64,000 nucleotides of DNA from Branchipolynoe longqiensis (GCA_030323885.1 CM059199.1:38262590-38326589); one strand, 5' to 3'; shown: positions 21,223 through 31,590, counted from the first letter of the stretch. Notes: generated from the letters alone by a model not told the origin. Program-made: numbers and translations.

Positions 21223-21530
21223 CCATCGCTTCACCCCACCTCCACCTACACATCAATTGCTTCACTATTCTGGATCACTGCAGTGTGCTTCCATATTAAG
21301 ACTATTTAAACAGCGGATTTGTTATCTCAGAAAGACATCCATCGGTCGCACACCTCCCCCCCACCCCCGCCCCCAACGCCCACCTCCCTCCACCCCACCC
21401 CAGCGGTAGTTCTCAGCGTCGTCACCAGAGAGCGACACTGAAAGCACATTAAGGTGGCACCGTAGTGATTCCATTACCAATACATCCGCATTACAAGCAC
21501 TTCAATCACATTGAACCTCATTAAGCTTAG
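21223..21530. other. C-rich low-complexity stretch
   Basis: CCCCCAC-type tract at 21352-21405. No gene or known repeat. Confidence 0.55.
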
Positions 21531-21778
21531 TTGGTTGGTTGCTTGTTGAAGTTTTACGTCCTGGCAACATCTAAGGTCACATCAGGACGGGTACTGACTT
21601 GTTACAGTGCCCACTCATGGTGAGTTCATAGTGCTGCCGCACTGGGAAATCCGACCACTGACACCATGACCCGATATCCGACTCAGTCACATTATCCCAG
21701 CTAATCAGTCCTTGCCCTATCCTGTTAATGCCGAGCGCCAGGCTGGGAAGTGACAGCTATCAATTTGATAAGTCATTG
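21531..21778 (-). mobile_element. SINE-A, head missing
   Basis: 3' end and body present (GTTGGTTGGTTGCTTGTTGAAG on the left), breaking off at TCAATTTGATAAGTCATTG before the tRNA-like head. Confidence 0.85.
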
Positions 21779-21929
21779 AACCTCATTAAGGCATTGGAGG
21801 ATTAATAAGCGCGAGTAAAGTGAGCAGGCGGCTTAAATCAAAGGTAGCCTGTACATGTTGACAACATGTGATATTTCTGGATCCCCGGCCACGTTTTGGA
21901 CACCAGAAGATACCAACATACTCTTCCCC

Positions 21930-22285
21930 CTTCATATCACCTGTGATGCTCCTATTCAAACCAGACTAATAACTCATTAACCATAATAAAGAAGAAAGGA
22001 AGACAAGGACAAAGATAGACAGTGAGGATGTTGTGCTTTATTGGCAACAACTCCTGCTCACCTATCAGTGACCTATCACCCTCACCCCTCCTGTTCTGTC
22101 CACACAGCAACTCATTGGTCTCTATAGTTAATCTCAAAATCAGTGCCTACAGCCCATGGAACCAGAGCCCCAGGGTTGTTGCACACACTCAATTAGAATA
22201 GATGAATTTTGCTAGCATCAGACAGAGTGTCTGGGGTCCTGCTCTAGAATAGGTCTGTCTCATTCAAGAGGCAGGAGAAGAGTGC
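21930..22285 (-). repeat. Dispersed repeat, LTR-like, shared with 43135-43370
   Basis: The minus strand reads GAGCAGGACCCCAGACACTC, then GCCAATAAAGCACAACATCC (with an AATAAA signal), CACTGTCTATCTTTGTCCTTG and GAGCATCACAGGTGATATGA. The same order occurs on the plus strand at 43135-43370. A poly(A) signal followed by a pyrimidine-rich stretch is compatible with an LTR or a retroposon 3' end. No ORFs with retroviral-type motifs are nearby. Confidence 0.6.
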
Positions 22286-23032
22286 CGATGTCCAGTGTGA
22301 CTGGAGCATCGGTCTGTTTTTCATTAATAATTAATCTTATGCTGCTAGTGTGGTCAGGGGCCCGGGGGAAGAGAGCGACTGGCCATCCCACAACCCGCCA
22401 ATCAAAACACCCCCCACAGCCTGGGAGGCGGCACCACCCCATTTGAGTAATGGTGACTCATCCCCAGCTGCAGGCGGCGCCTCAGTGTATATGTTGATTA
22501 GGCTGGTGTGCTAGGCCATTCGGCACCCTGGTGACAGATAGTTGCAAACAGTTACAAATATATATATATACTAAAATGTCCTTTTTCTCCAATTGCATTC
22601 TTTATGAATACATAGAGGAACATTTCTTCAACCTTAAACTACTTCTGATATACCACATCTCTTCATTAATCTCTAGGCACCATGCATGCACATATATTTC
22701 ACATAGTCTATTACATGTCATAATGTGAGTGGGCCTCATTGCTCATTAGATTACATAACCCCTTACTTATTCTGTCACCCAAGAATAATCATGCTCTTTA
22801 CCAATATATAAATCTAAACCGAAAATCCGTATATTTTTACAAACAGAAGTGGGAATGATCCCATTTAAAGTCTCCACAACATCATGTGGCTTAGAAGAGC
22901 TGTGAGACTGGAAGCAGTACAAGAGGGATATGTTGGTTTCTTTCGTCAATGGTCACCTCTGAAACATTGTTTTCCCATTCTCACCCACCCTGCCGTACGC
23001 TCTATCCTCCAGGCTCCGTGCGTTTTGACAAT
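22286..23032. other. Unclassified
   Basis: No gene supported. Short (TA)n at 22560-22572. Confidence 0.5.
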
Positions 23033-23368
23033 GGATGTTTGTTGTTGTTTAACGTCCTAGCAACATCTAAGGCCATATCAGGACGGGTACCGACTTGTGA
23101 CAGTGCGCACTCATGGTGAGTTTATGGTGCTGCCCCACTGGAAGACCAGGCCACCAGCACCATGCCCTGATATCCACTCAGTGACATTATCCTGACACTG
23201 AGCCAACCAGTCCTTGCCCTATGCTAATAATGCCGAGTGCCAGGCTAGGAAGCAACAAGTATCAATTTTTAAGTCATTGATTTGACTCGACCAGGGTTCG
23301 AACCCACGACCCCACGATCTACCAACACGGGAGACGGACGCTCTAACTCATTCGGCCATCCCGTCTGG
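23033..23368 (-). mobile_element. SINE-A2, full length
   Basis: Head at 23350-23368 (CCAGACGGGATGGCCGAATG), B box GGGTTCGAACCCTGG, tail TTAAACAACAACAAACATCC at the left. It is one of the least decayed copies and a good basis for a consensus. Confidence 0.93.
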
Positions 23369-23601
23369 TTTTGACAATGGAATATATACTATTATGATGT
23401 ATAATGCATTATGTGAGTATAAAAATAGGAAAGGGAATTGTAAATATTGATATTACCCGATATTATTGATATTACCTATATTGTTATACTTGCTAAGACT
23501 TGACACTTAACCAGTGGCGCAAGTTGTGGTCCATCTCTCCTCCACTGGATGTCGACAAGTGTCAGTCGCACCGGAGGATTCTTAATTGCAAATATATATA
23601 A

Positions 23602-23828
23602 GACCAGATGGGATCGTCGAGTGAGTTGAGCTCACACCTCCTCTTTTGGTAGGTCGTGGGACTCAAACCTCCTGGTTGGTACTCCAGCCGAGTCAATCTA
23701 ATGACTAAAATATTGATACATGTCAGTTGGTGCTCAGGATTAGTAGGATAGGACAAGGAGCAGAGGAATGAGGAAGACCAATTGTCCACGATTGGAATTT
23801 ACCATGCTTAATCAAGTAATGTACCATA
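23602..23828 (+). mobile_element. Chimeric SINE: SINE-A2 head joined to SINE-B tail
   Basis: Diverged head (CCAGATGGGATCGTCGAGTGAG), body to AGGATAGGACAAGG, then AGCAGAGGAATGAGGAAGAC and CATGCTTAATCAAGTAATG. The junction is the same as at 9795 and 21085. Confidence 0.87.
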
Positions 23829-23834
23829 TATACA

Positions 23835-24165
23835 TATATATGAAAATATCATGGACAAAGAAGATCACCAACAAAGAAGTTCTTAGAAAAATTAAAAATA
23901 AGAAAAGCTTGTTTGCCACTATACAGACAAAGAAACTTATTTATTTTGGCCACATCATTCGTCAGAGTTCAATATACCGTACATTGTTGGAAGGGAAGGT
24001 GAATGCAGCAGAGGGAGAGGGAGACCAAGAACATCATGGTTTACAAATATTTCACAGTGGACAGGCTTGAATTATTCACAGTCTATCAGAACAGCACACC
24101 ATTGGGACAAGTGGAGAACCATTGCATCCAACCCTCGACTAGAGGACGGAACTATTGATTGATTG
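23835..24165 (+). pseudogene. 5'-truncated non-LTR retrotransposon, ORF2 C-terminus
   Basis: The reading frame at 23838-24070 gives SWTKKITNKEVLRKI, LFATIQTKKLIYFGHIIR and LLEGKVN, a C-terminal block common in LINE ORF2 proteins of invertebrates. A frameshift after this lets GRPRTSWFTNI-type residues continue in another frame. A (TTGA)n tail closes the element at 24150-24165. All catalytic domains are missing. Confidence 0.8.
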
Positions 24166-24266
24166 ATATATTATATATATGCATACATACATATAATATA
24201 TGTATATATATTATATATATATTATATATATATATATATGCACACATACATATATGCATATATATA
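24166..24266. repeat. (TA)n / TATG microsatellite
   Basis: TATATA, ATACAT and ATATGCA variants between the LINE tail and a TA-flanked MITE. Confidence 0.9.
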
Positions 24267-24444
24267 CAGTAAAACCTCTCTAAATCGACCGACATTGGAA
24301 CCGAGTTTAAGTGGTCCATTTAGGGAGGTGATCGGTTAAGGGAGTTAGAATATGGTTACAATGGTATTGTTGGGACCCAAATAAAGCGATCGATATAGGC
24401 GAGTGGTCGACCTGTGGAGGAGGTCCGTTAGAGAGGATCTACTG
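24267..24444. mobile_element. TA-flanked mariner/Tigger-like MITE (family M)
   Basis: CAGTAAAACCTCTCTAAATC at the left and TTAGAGAGGATCTACTG at the right, TA on both sides, 178 bp. GGGACCCAAATAAAGCGATCG is the interior landmark shared with the 629 and 31374 copies. Confidence 0.85.
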
Positions 24445-24469
24445 TAAATATATATATCCAAGTGTGCAC

Positions 24470-25560
24470 TACACTTAGCATATTCCCTTGGGTGCCCTGT
24501 CACGTTGGTATCAGGGGTAATAAAAAGGCAGACCTGGCTGCCTAGGATGCTTTAAACTTACCTCGTGCTGAACTGGGTATCACATAGAGAGACCTAAAGT
24601 GGCTGTCACACTATGCCATATTGAGCAACAGACAGAATTTTCTAGCCCGGTGGTGTTCAGGTGAGTTAAGTATCAAAATGTATTAAATGTGTCAAAATGT
24701 TGCGCTATCGGGTCAATCTCAAAGGCCGCCAGACGAGCGGACATGAAACGGAGATGAAACAGACATGAAACGGACATGAAATGGACATGAAACGGACATG
24801 AAACGGACATGTAATGGACATGAATGGATAGCTAAAGGATGATGAGTGGACTAAACAAACTCAAACCGGACAAGAACTAAAGACGTCAATCCAGCGGCAT
24901 CCATTCCAAGTTTTGTGCATGTTCAAAACTTGTACCGGATCAGGCCAGATATCAACGGATATCAATGGATATGCAATGGACACAAACCGGACTTTGCTGA
25001 ATATCAACGGACTTTGATCGGTTTCTTTCCGTTTCCCCAATCTGGTGATGTGTGACAGCCGCTTTAAATTCCACATTGATTGATACATAATGTCTAAATG
25101 GAATGACATGGGAGTGAACAAACTTTATTCCATGTAACCAGTCTTGGGATATTAGTAGTCCTCCTACAGATGGTTGAGATGGGAGGAGGTTATCCTCTGT
25201 CGGTCATATCCCCATATTGGTCATACATTCTTGACGCATGTGCTTGGAAATCAGTGTCTGATGGAGTCATTCCGATTCCATCGGCAACTCATTATTAAAC
25301 TTTTGAGGGGAAACTGGTTTTTACCCCAAATTTATTTTCCATTTTTAGCTTGAAAAGTTGTTGACTGTTGATTTAATTTTTCATATACCACATCTGATTT
25401 TACCACAGTTGTATGCTCTTTTTGCATACAGTTCTGTGCTTTATTTTACCTGTTTGAAATGTCATTTTTTAGTCAGATATGTTTAACCACTCTATGACCC
25501 ACAATACCTGATGTTTACTTTTTGTGCTGGGGGTCATTAAACAAACAAACAAACAAACTA
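24470..25560 (+). mobile_element. RNase H-bearing LINE 3' end, split by a MITE
   Basis: Before the MITE, the plus strand encodes WVPCHVGIRGNKKADLAA, a stop, then DALNLPRAELGIT, the last RNase H block. After the MITE (25067 on) the frame resumes as a degraded YIMSKWNDMGVNKLYSM block, and then RWEEVILCRSYPHIGHTFLTH, which matches the R-x-E-V-L-C-R-IGHT-LTH C-terminal motif of I-like elements. A 3' UTR and a (CAAA)n tail end it at 25535-25560. Several stops make it inactive. It differs from the LINE at 3572-6740. Confidence 0.82.
24595..25066. mobile_element. Word-repeat MITE (CGGACATGAAA words)
   Basis: Ends are TAAAGTGGCTGTCACAC and GTGTGACAGCCGCTTTA, set in a LINE frame. The interior at 24730-24830 is a run of CGGACATGAAA and AACGGACATG permutations. 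The palindromic core ..AAGTTTTGTGCATGTTCAAAACTTG.. lies near 24908-24932 and is shared with the elements at 25693 and 36540. It interrupts the RNase H LINE. Confidence 0.8.
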
Positions 25561-25599
25561 GCCTACTTACTGCATGTGTATATGGGTAGGCTACGCTCT

Positions 25600-25649
25600 C
25601 CCCCCCCCCCCCCCCCCCCACCCCCCCCCCCCCCCCCCCCCCCCCCCCC
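25600..25649. repeat. Long C homopolymer
   Basis: About 50 consecutive C with one A interruption. Its length is probably unreliable in the assembly. Confidence 0.9.
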
Positions 25650-25692
25650 GCTAGTATGCACAACCTAAATCCACACTGCGCTTATCAGTTCC

Positions 25693-26000
25693 TTAAGCCC
25701 CTGTCACACCTCACCGGATTGGGGGAAACGGACAGAAACCGAACAAAGTCCGTTTTGTGTCTGTACAAGTTTTGAACTTGCACAAAACTAAGAACGGATG
25801 CCGCCAGACTGACGTCTACGGTTCTTGTCCATTTTGAGTTTGTTTCGTCCCTTGGCTGTCTGTTTCATGTTGGTTTCATGTCCATTCGTCTGGCGGCCTT
25901 CGTAACATTCTGACACGTTTTAATACATTTTCATACTTATCACCACCGGACTAGACAATTCTGTCCGTTGCTCAATCCGGTGAGGTGTGACTGGGGCTAA
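25693..26000. mobile_element. Word-repeat MITE (AAGCCCC ends)
   Basis: Left TTAAGCCCCTGTCACACCTC, right GAGGTGTGACTGGGGCTAAA. The inverted repeat continues into CACCGGATTG/CAATCCGGTG. The interior has GAAACGGACAGAAACCG, ACAAGTTTTGAACTTGCAC and TGTTTCATGT words. 308 bp. Confidence 0.85.
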
Positions 26001-26247
26001 AATGTACTCGCAGGCACCAGTTCTTCGTATACCCTTCGTCAATTAGGATATTGATCCAGCTTCTGCACGGAGGCAATTTGGCGCGTTCTCAATATTGGCA
26101 CTGGAGCAGCCAGCCTCATATATCTATCTATCCAGGTTAATTAAATTAGATTCCTTCGTGCCGTTTTCATTATACACCCTCCCATTACCGTAATTCACAC
26201 ACAGTACTTGTCCACCACCCCCGAAAATGACATGTTCATGTAAGAAC

Positions 26248-26608
26248 TTAAAAGTTGCATAGTCTGATGGTTTTGAGTTTCTGTCATTTTCTGAAATAAA
26301 TATATGAGGTTGATCGCTATAATCTACCGAGCTTCACCTTGAAGTAATCTAAATGTTAAATGGCTAATGTTTGAGATATTTGATGTGCAAACATGCACGA
26401 TTAATTTTCACAAGGATGCCAGAACTCAGACACTATAGGCTTCTGCAGTAACAGGTTCTATTAAATTGACTCAGCATTCCCTTCTATGTGGCGAAAAATG
26501 TTTAATAAGACACCAGTATCTGAATCTAAGTTAGATATGCAGAATCAAATCTAGATAATTATCTTGGTTTTGAAAATTTGATGTTTTCATCAGACTATGC
26601 AACTTTGA
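26248..26608 (+). mobile_element. TTAA-MITE, full copy
   Basis: It starts TTAAAAGTTGCATAGTCTGA and ends ATCAGACTATGCAACTTTGA, where the terminal TTAA has mutated to TTGA. Confidence 0.87.
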
Positions 26609-27184
26609 GGAACATGCCTAATGGAATAAACACAATTTAAATCAAATCATTTAAAAATAAGATGAAAAGGCAACTAATCAAAGAGAACACATGCATGCAT
26701 ATAAGCTCCAAATAGATTTAAATAAAATGAGCACGTGATCTGTTAAAGTAAGTCTGTTTTGTTGGGGAAATGTAATCAGATGGAACCAGATAAACAATTT
26801 GTACATAAAACAGCACAACAGAAATAAACCCATTAAACAAAAAAAAAGTTCATAAAGTGTCAAAGCATACTTTGTCTCGTGACAACAGCAATAAACAACG
26901 TTGCCATTTGATCAGCATCCGATCAAATGGCAAATGGATATGCAACGAACAAAATGATCCGGCTCCAATGCCCCACATCTTGGCATCGGCATCAGGAGCG
27001 ATGACGTCACATTTGTGCTGGTACCTGTAGTGAGAGCATCTACTGCAAAGCTACTCGTTCTTTTTTAATATAAAAGTATGACCATCCAGATTAAAATGCA
27101 CATATAAATAAAATATGCAATCATAAAATACTTTAAATCCTATCCGAGGTGAATAATCGAGTATGGCCACGAAGGGTATTTATA
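26609..27184. other. Unclassified, AT-rich
   Basis: No gene or known repeat. GATCAGCATCCGATCAAATGGC near 26910-26932 is a local palindrome-like motif. Confidence 0.5.
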
Positions 27185-27534
27185 TTTGTTTGTTTTTGGT
27201 TTACGTCCTGGCAACATTTAAGGTCATACGAGGATGGGTACCGACTTGTGACAGTGCACACACATGCCAACTTTATAGTGCTGCCCTACTGGGAGATCAG
27301 GTCACCAGCAACATGGCCTGATATCCCACTCTGGCACATTATCCCAACACTGAGCCTACCAGTCCTTGCCCTATCCTAATAATGCAGAGTGCCTGGCTCA
27401 GAAGTGACAAGTATACAATTTGTATGTCATTGGTTTGACTTGACGAGGGTTAGAGCCTATGATCCCATGGGTTCAGATCCCCTGATATCCCAAAACAGAA
27501 GACTTATCCTCAACTTATTCGGCCATCCCGTCTG
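27185..27534 (-). mobile_element. SINE-A2 with small internal insertion
   Basis: The head at 27515-27534 (CAGACGGGATGGCCGAAT) is separated from the B box by an extra segment containing GATCCCATGGGTTCAGATCCCCTGATATCC, so the head is about 25 bp longer than usual. The 3' end is at 27185-27200. Confidence 0.87.
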
Positions 27535-27628
27535 TCAAGGGTATTATTCTTTCACAGAGAGGGTAGTATGTATCCAAAAGACATTATTTTATGTACATGT
27601 ATATATATATGACAATTAATAATGTGGT

Positions 27629-27940
27629 GTTCTCTGTGGCGGAATGGTTAGAGTGTCTGAGTTTTTTCTAGGTCGGACTCCTAATCTGAGGGTCGGCGGT
27701 TCAATCCCCCATACCCCCAGCTCTGCCAATTTGGATTTCCACTGCTGTGTATAACTTACAGCGTCATCAAAGGCCGGTTGCTCTCATACCATGTCTATGT
27801 GGTGTGGGAGGTTAAAAATCCCTTGAGTCGGTAAAAGTGTAGGCTCGGGCTTTCTATCGACCAGCAGTGGAATGAGGAAGACCAGTCGTCTATGACTGAA
27901 ATTTCCCCTGCTTAAATAACTAATGGACCAAAAAAAAAGA
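27629..27940 (+). mobile_element. SINE-B, full length
   Basis: tRNA-like head TGTGGCGGAATGGTTAGAGT (A box) and GCGGTTCAATCCCCC (B box). The 16-19 nt between anticodon arm and B-box arm resemble a long variable arm, so a leucine/serine-type tRNA ancestor is possible. Then CCAATTTGGATTTCCACTGC, GGCTCGGGCTTTCTATCGAC, the 3' module AGCAGTGGAATGAGGAAGAC..CCCCTGCTTAAATAAC, and an A-rich tail. It provides the tail found in the chimeric SINEs. Confidence 0.9.
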
Positions 27941-28498
27941 GAAAAATGTGTAAACTCATGCTGGGATCAATGTTGTTCTGTGGTTTTTGCACCTCTGTCC
28001 AGTTGCCTCACGAGTTCCGCTTCCTGTTTTCTGCTGTCATTAATGTCCAGTATTCCTGTTTATAGACTATCAATAAAGACAAACGCGATATTAATCTTTT
28101 ATCCAGCATTGCATTTACATCAATATAATCAGCATATCTTATGCCATGTGCATTTAGATTTAGACAAATCTAGGCACTCAGACTAATGTCAGAGCCATAG
28201 CCAGTCAGTTTTATTTATTTTATTCATGTTTGTATTTATATTCTATGGTTAATGACATATGTAGAAATAGAAAATGAGTAAGGTTAATCAGATATTGGTT
28301 ATATATTTCTTTGAAACAAGATTTTGTTGACACATTTGACATTTTAATATTTAGAACAAGAATTACTTCTGGCTAATCAATGGTGAGTTGTGTCTTAAAC
28401 ATATTCATTATATTATTATATTGCATCCTTCCATCATTGTTTGTGCCAAATTTTTATGCATTTCTATTTCTTTTGAATAACATGCCAGTTTTTCCCTA
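27941..28498. other. Unclassified, AT-rich
   Basis: An 87-codon ORF at 27923-28186 starts inside the SINE tail and has no domain. No known repeat. Confidence 0.5.
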
Positions 28499-28780
28499 CG
28501 CGTATCGGCAAACTCAATGGCCGTAGGCCTTTGCTTTGCTCCCAAATCCGTTTTCAGCGCATGCGCAGTCGGAACCGTGATGTAGTCTATTACCCATGTT
28601 GCATAAGCATCACAGACAATTCTCCAAGTGTTTATATGTACATAATAGATTATATATTAATTTAGAATAAAATCGAAGTCTTGCACTGCGCATATCGCCA
28701 AACTCAATGGCCATACATCTTTGTTTTGCTGTGGACGCCGTTTTCAGCGCATGCGCAATCGAAATTACGAACTAGTCTAT
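28499..28780 (+). repeat. ~91-bp direct repeat pair
   Basis: Copies at 28499-28590 and 28689-28780 (190-bp period). Shared landmarks are ATCGSCAAACTCAATGGCC, CCGTTTTCAGCGCATGCGCA and TAGTCTAT. The GCGCATGCGC palindrome occurs in both. Confidence 0.8.
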
Positions 28781-29810
28781 AGACAGGTTCGTAATTCCGA
28801 TTAATGGGTGTTGGGGGGTCGGTCCTAAGTATTGCTTATTCATATTATATTTATATCAGAAAATTACAGATATTCTAAACCACTCTACTATGTATGCACT
28901 TTTACTTGAAAATATATGTAAATCATTATTTGGATTCACACCCGCTATCCAATGTGGTTAACCTTAACCCAATCAATCTCACTTTCTTCTTCCATTATTG
29001 ATACCTATCTATTAAATAGTAAAAGGTGGTCGGCATTTAGCTATCTTTTCTATATCCACCCTATACGAACAAGCCCTTCATATCACTCTTGCATATATGT
29101 ATATTATTCACAAGCCTCACCATGTGTACTCCCTTCCGCCACCCCCCCTCTTACGAAAACCACATCTTTTCCCACTAGCTGCCGCCACTCCCATGGACCG
29201 CCAACCCCAAGCAACAGCCATTTCCAATCATCCACTCTCTGTCATATATGTATACTATTACGACATTAACACTGTCACTCGTGGTTGCTCCTCCCCCCCC
29301 CCCCCCCCCACACACACACATTCCCACCCTCCCGCCACTCTTCCATCTCCCGGGTGTCACTCTCCACCCGCAGGTTTAGAGATAATAATGAGCGCCCGTG
29401 ACTTCATTCCCTTAAATAGTCGCCATTGTTGGGTATGATGAAGTGTCCCGTGCTTGCCTCGCCTCGTCTTCAGATTGGTCCCAGAACGAGGCTGGGATCA
29501 GCCGGTCGCATAACGAGGCTGTGGGAATGAGTATGTGTGTGTGTGTGGTGTGTGTGTGGGGGTGAATGGGGTGTGTGTGTGGGTGGGGTGGGGTGAGGGT
29601 AAGGTTGGAGTGGCGGGGGTGGGGAGGATCGAGCAGGTAGTGCAGGGACAATCGGGTATAGCACATTACCGCAACAAGCTGGAACCTAGATTGTCGTCTG
29701 CGCAAAGCAAAATGTCGTCTGCTGTGAGAAAACTTTACTCAGGCTTGCTAGAAATAATCAAAGGAACATCCTACATTTCTGTCAAAATGGTAATCCCTAG
29801 ATCTGCATAA

Positions 29811-29854
<44 letters not shown>

Positions 29855-30015
29855 ACTTCCGAGCGAGTGGAGTGTAGCGCCCCGTGCAGGGGGTGAGCGG
29901 TTCATGCCGGTGCATGCCGGACCCCCACCCGGATAGATGGGGGGGGGGGGGGGCACTCCAGACCTTATTATACGAGATAACGATCTTATCACTATCCATA
30001 TGTCGGTTTTTGTTT
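28781..30015. other. Unclassified; C-run, (GT)n and (TA)n tracts
   Basis: C homopolymer at 29289-29309, (GT)n/G-rich tract at 29532-29600, (TA)n at 29812-29850 and a G run at 29939-29953. ORFs over these tracts (PPPHTHTHP-type or GVCVGVNGVC-type) are low-complexity artefacts. Confidence 0.55.
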
Positions 30016-30250
30016 GTTTGTTTTGTTTTGCAAATGAAAGAAAACATTTTGCCCAGAAGAGACTCAAACCCACATTTCTGCCAATCTAGGGCTAGCATCC
30101 TCACCACTATATATAATCTTGTTTAACATTCTGACCGTTATACTAGCACCTGCTCACTGGATGCAATCAAAATACCCATCCCTACCTGTGTATGTGAAAT
30201 TTCACCTAGGAATGTCAGTGCACCTAAATTCACACATTATCCCTTGGAAT
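30016..30250 (-). mobile_element. SINE-C-like copy, decayed
   Basis: On the minus strand a tRNA-like B box GTGGGTTTGAGTCTC at 30058-30072 is preceded by TAGTGGTGAGGATGCTAG. It shares GTGAAATTTCACCTAGG..GTCAGTGCAC with 54606-54650 and 57430-57470. Confidence 0.55.
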
Positions 30251-30300
30251 TGTAAGTCTCAGACTTGTAATTGCAAATATCCAGGTAGCACACTTACACT

Positions 30301-30311
30301 TTATATATATA

Positions 30312-30350
<39 letters not shown>
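30301..30350. repeat. (TA)n microsatellite
   Basis: Nearly pure TA tract. Confidence 0.95.
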
Positions 30351-30352
<2 letters not shown>

Positions 30353-30558
30353 GTGTGTGTGCTGTATAATGTATTATTTAAAGAAAAATCAGGTAGAAGT
30401 AACCAACCGGTATTGGAACAGGCAGCACCTGCTGACCAGCTAGCTGCCCTTGCTTACCTGTCCCCACAGGCAACTGTGCTCCAAGCCACTCTAGCTGCAT
30501 CACACAGAACCTTCTAGAACCAGCACACACTAGAGTCCTCTGACCGCTTAGCATAATA

Positions 30559-31352
30559 CAGTATAACCCCGTTATACCAAACTTGAAGGGACCCTAGAAA
30601 TTTGTTTGGATTAACCGATCATTGGTTTCACCGAGGTTTGGCTCTGACTTTGACTTGGCTTTGGCAAAAACAAGGGTGCATTATGTCTGCAATATACAAT
30701 AAATGTGGACACTTTGATTATTGTTTTTTTATGTATATAGTTTTGTTTGTTTGTTATTGTTTTAGTCCTAGCAACATCTAAGGTCATATCAAGACGGGTG
30801 CCGACTTGTGACAGTACACACTCATGGCGAGTTTATAGTGCTGCCCCACTGGGAGACCAGGCTGCCAACACCATGACCTGATATCCCACTCAGTCACATT
30901 ATCCTGACACTGCGCCAACCAGTCCTTACCCTATCCTAATAATGCCGAGTGCCTGGCTAGGAAACGACAAGTATCAATTTTTAAGTCAATGGTTAGACTC
31001 GACCAGGGTTCGAACCCATGATCCCATGGTCTACCAACACAGGAGACGGATGCTCTAACTCATTCGGGCATCCCGTCTGGTGTTTATGTATATACAGTAG
31101 AACCCAGTTAAACCAAGCTCAGTTAAATGAAACGATCGGTTAATCCAAACCATTTTGGGCGGCCCGGCAAAATACAACCATTTATCATATAAAAAAAGTC
31201 TCAGATGACCTTATAACCACATGAAAGTTTGGTTTAACCATACCGAAAGTGGCCTGGGGCCCGACAATTTTGTTTGGATTAACCAATAGTTTGGATTAAC
31301 CCACTTTGGTTTAACCAACTTTTTTATATGATAAATGGTAGTATTTTGCCGG
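30559..31352. mobile_element. Pogo/Tigger-like composite MITE interrupted by SINE-A
   Basis: The sub-unit at 30559-30739 starts CAGTATAACCCCGTTATACC. The second sub-unit, 31095-31352, starts CAGTAGAACCCAGTTAAACC after TA. Together they are the reverse complement of the element at 17190-17927 minus its inner MITE. The far right end is lost. Confidence 0.8.
30740..31082 (-). mobile_element. SINE-A2, full length with 12-bp target duplication
   Basis: Flanked by TTTATGTATATA at 30728-30739 and 31083-31094, the clearest SINE-A target duplication in this window. It fixes the element limits: the head starts CCAGACGGGATGCCCGAATG on the minus strand and the tail ends ..AACAAACAAACAAAAC. Confidence 0.95.
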
Positions 31353-31373
31353 ATAGATATATACAGTAAAACG

Positions 31374-31541
31374 TCTCTAAATCGACCGACCTTGGGACCC
31401 AATTTAAGTGTGCCACTTAGGGAGGTGGTCGGTTTAGAGAGTTAGAATATCCTTACAATGGTATTGTTGGGACCCAAATAAAGCGATCGATATAGGGTAG
31501 TGGTCGATCTGTGGAGGGGTCGGTTTAGAGAGGTTTTGCTG
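31374..31541. mobile_element. TA-flanked mariner/Tigger-like MITE (family M)
   Basis: CAGTAAAACGTCTCTAAATC and GGTTTAGAGAGGTTTTGCTG, TA flanks, 168 bp. Confidence 0.87.
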
Positions 31542-31587
31542 TATATACAATCACCATGAGTGCACATTGCCACAAGTTGATACCCGT

Positions 31588-31590
<3 letters not shown>

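Noticed and set aside
25600..25649. The C homopolymer as a biological feature such as an i-motif
   Set aside because: Assembly and sequencing of such tracts are unreliable. Recorded only as a repeat.
27629..27710. A functional tRNA gene at the SINE-B head
   Set aside because: The same head plus body occurs at 7285-7530 and 32126-32204 in dispersed copies, as expected for a SINE.
29412..29810. ORFs rich in Pro/His/Thr or Gly/Val
   Set aside because: They are translations of (GT)n and G-rich simple sequence.
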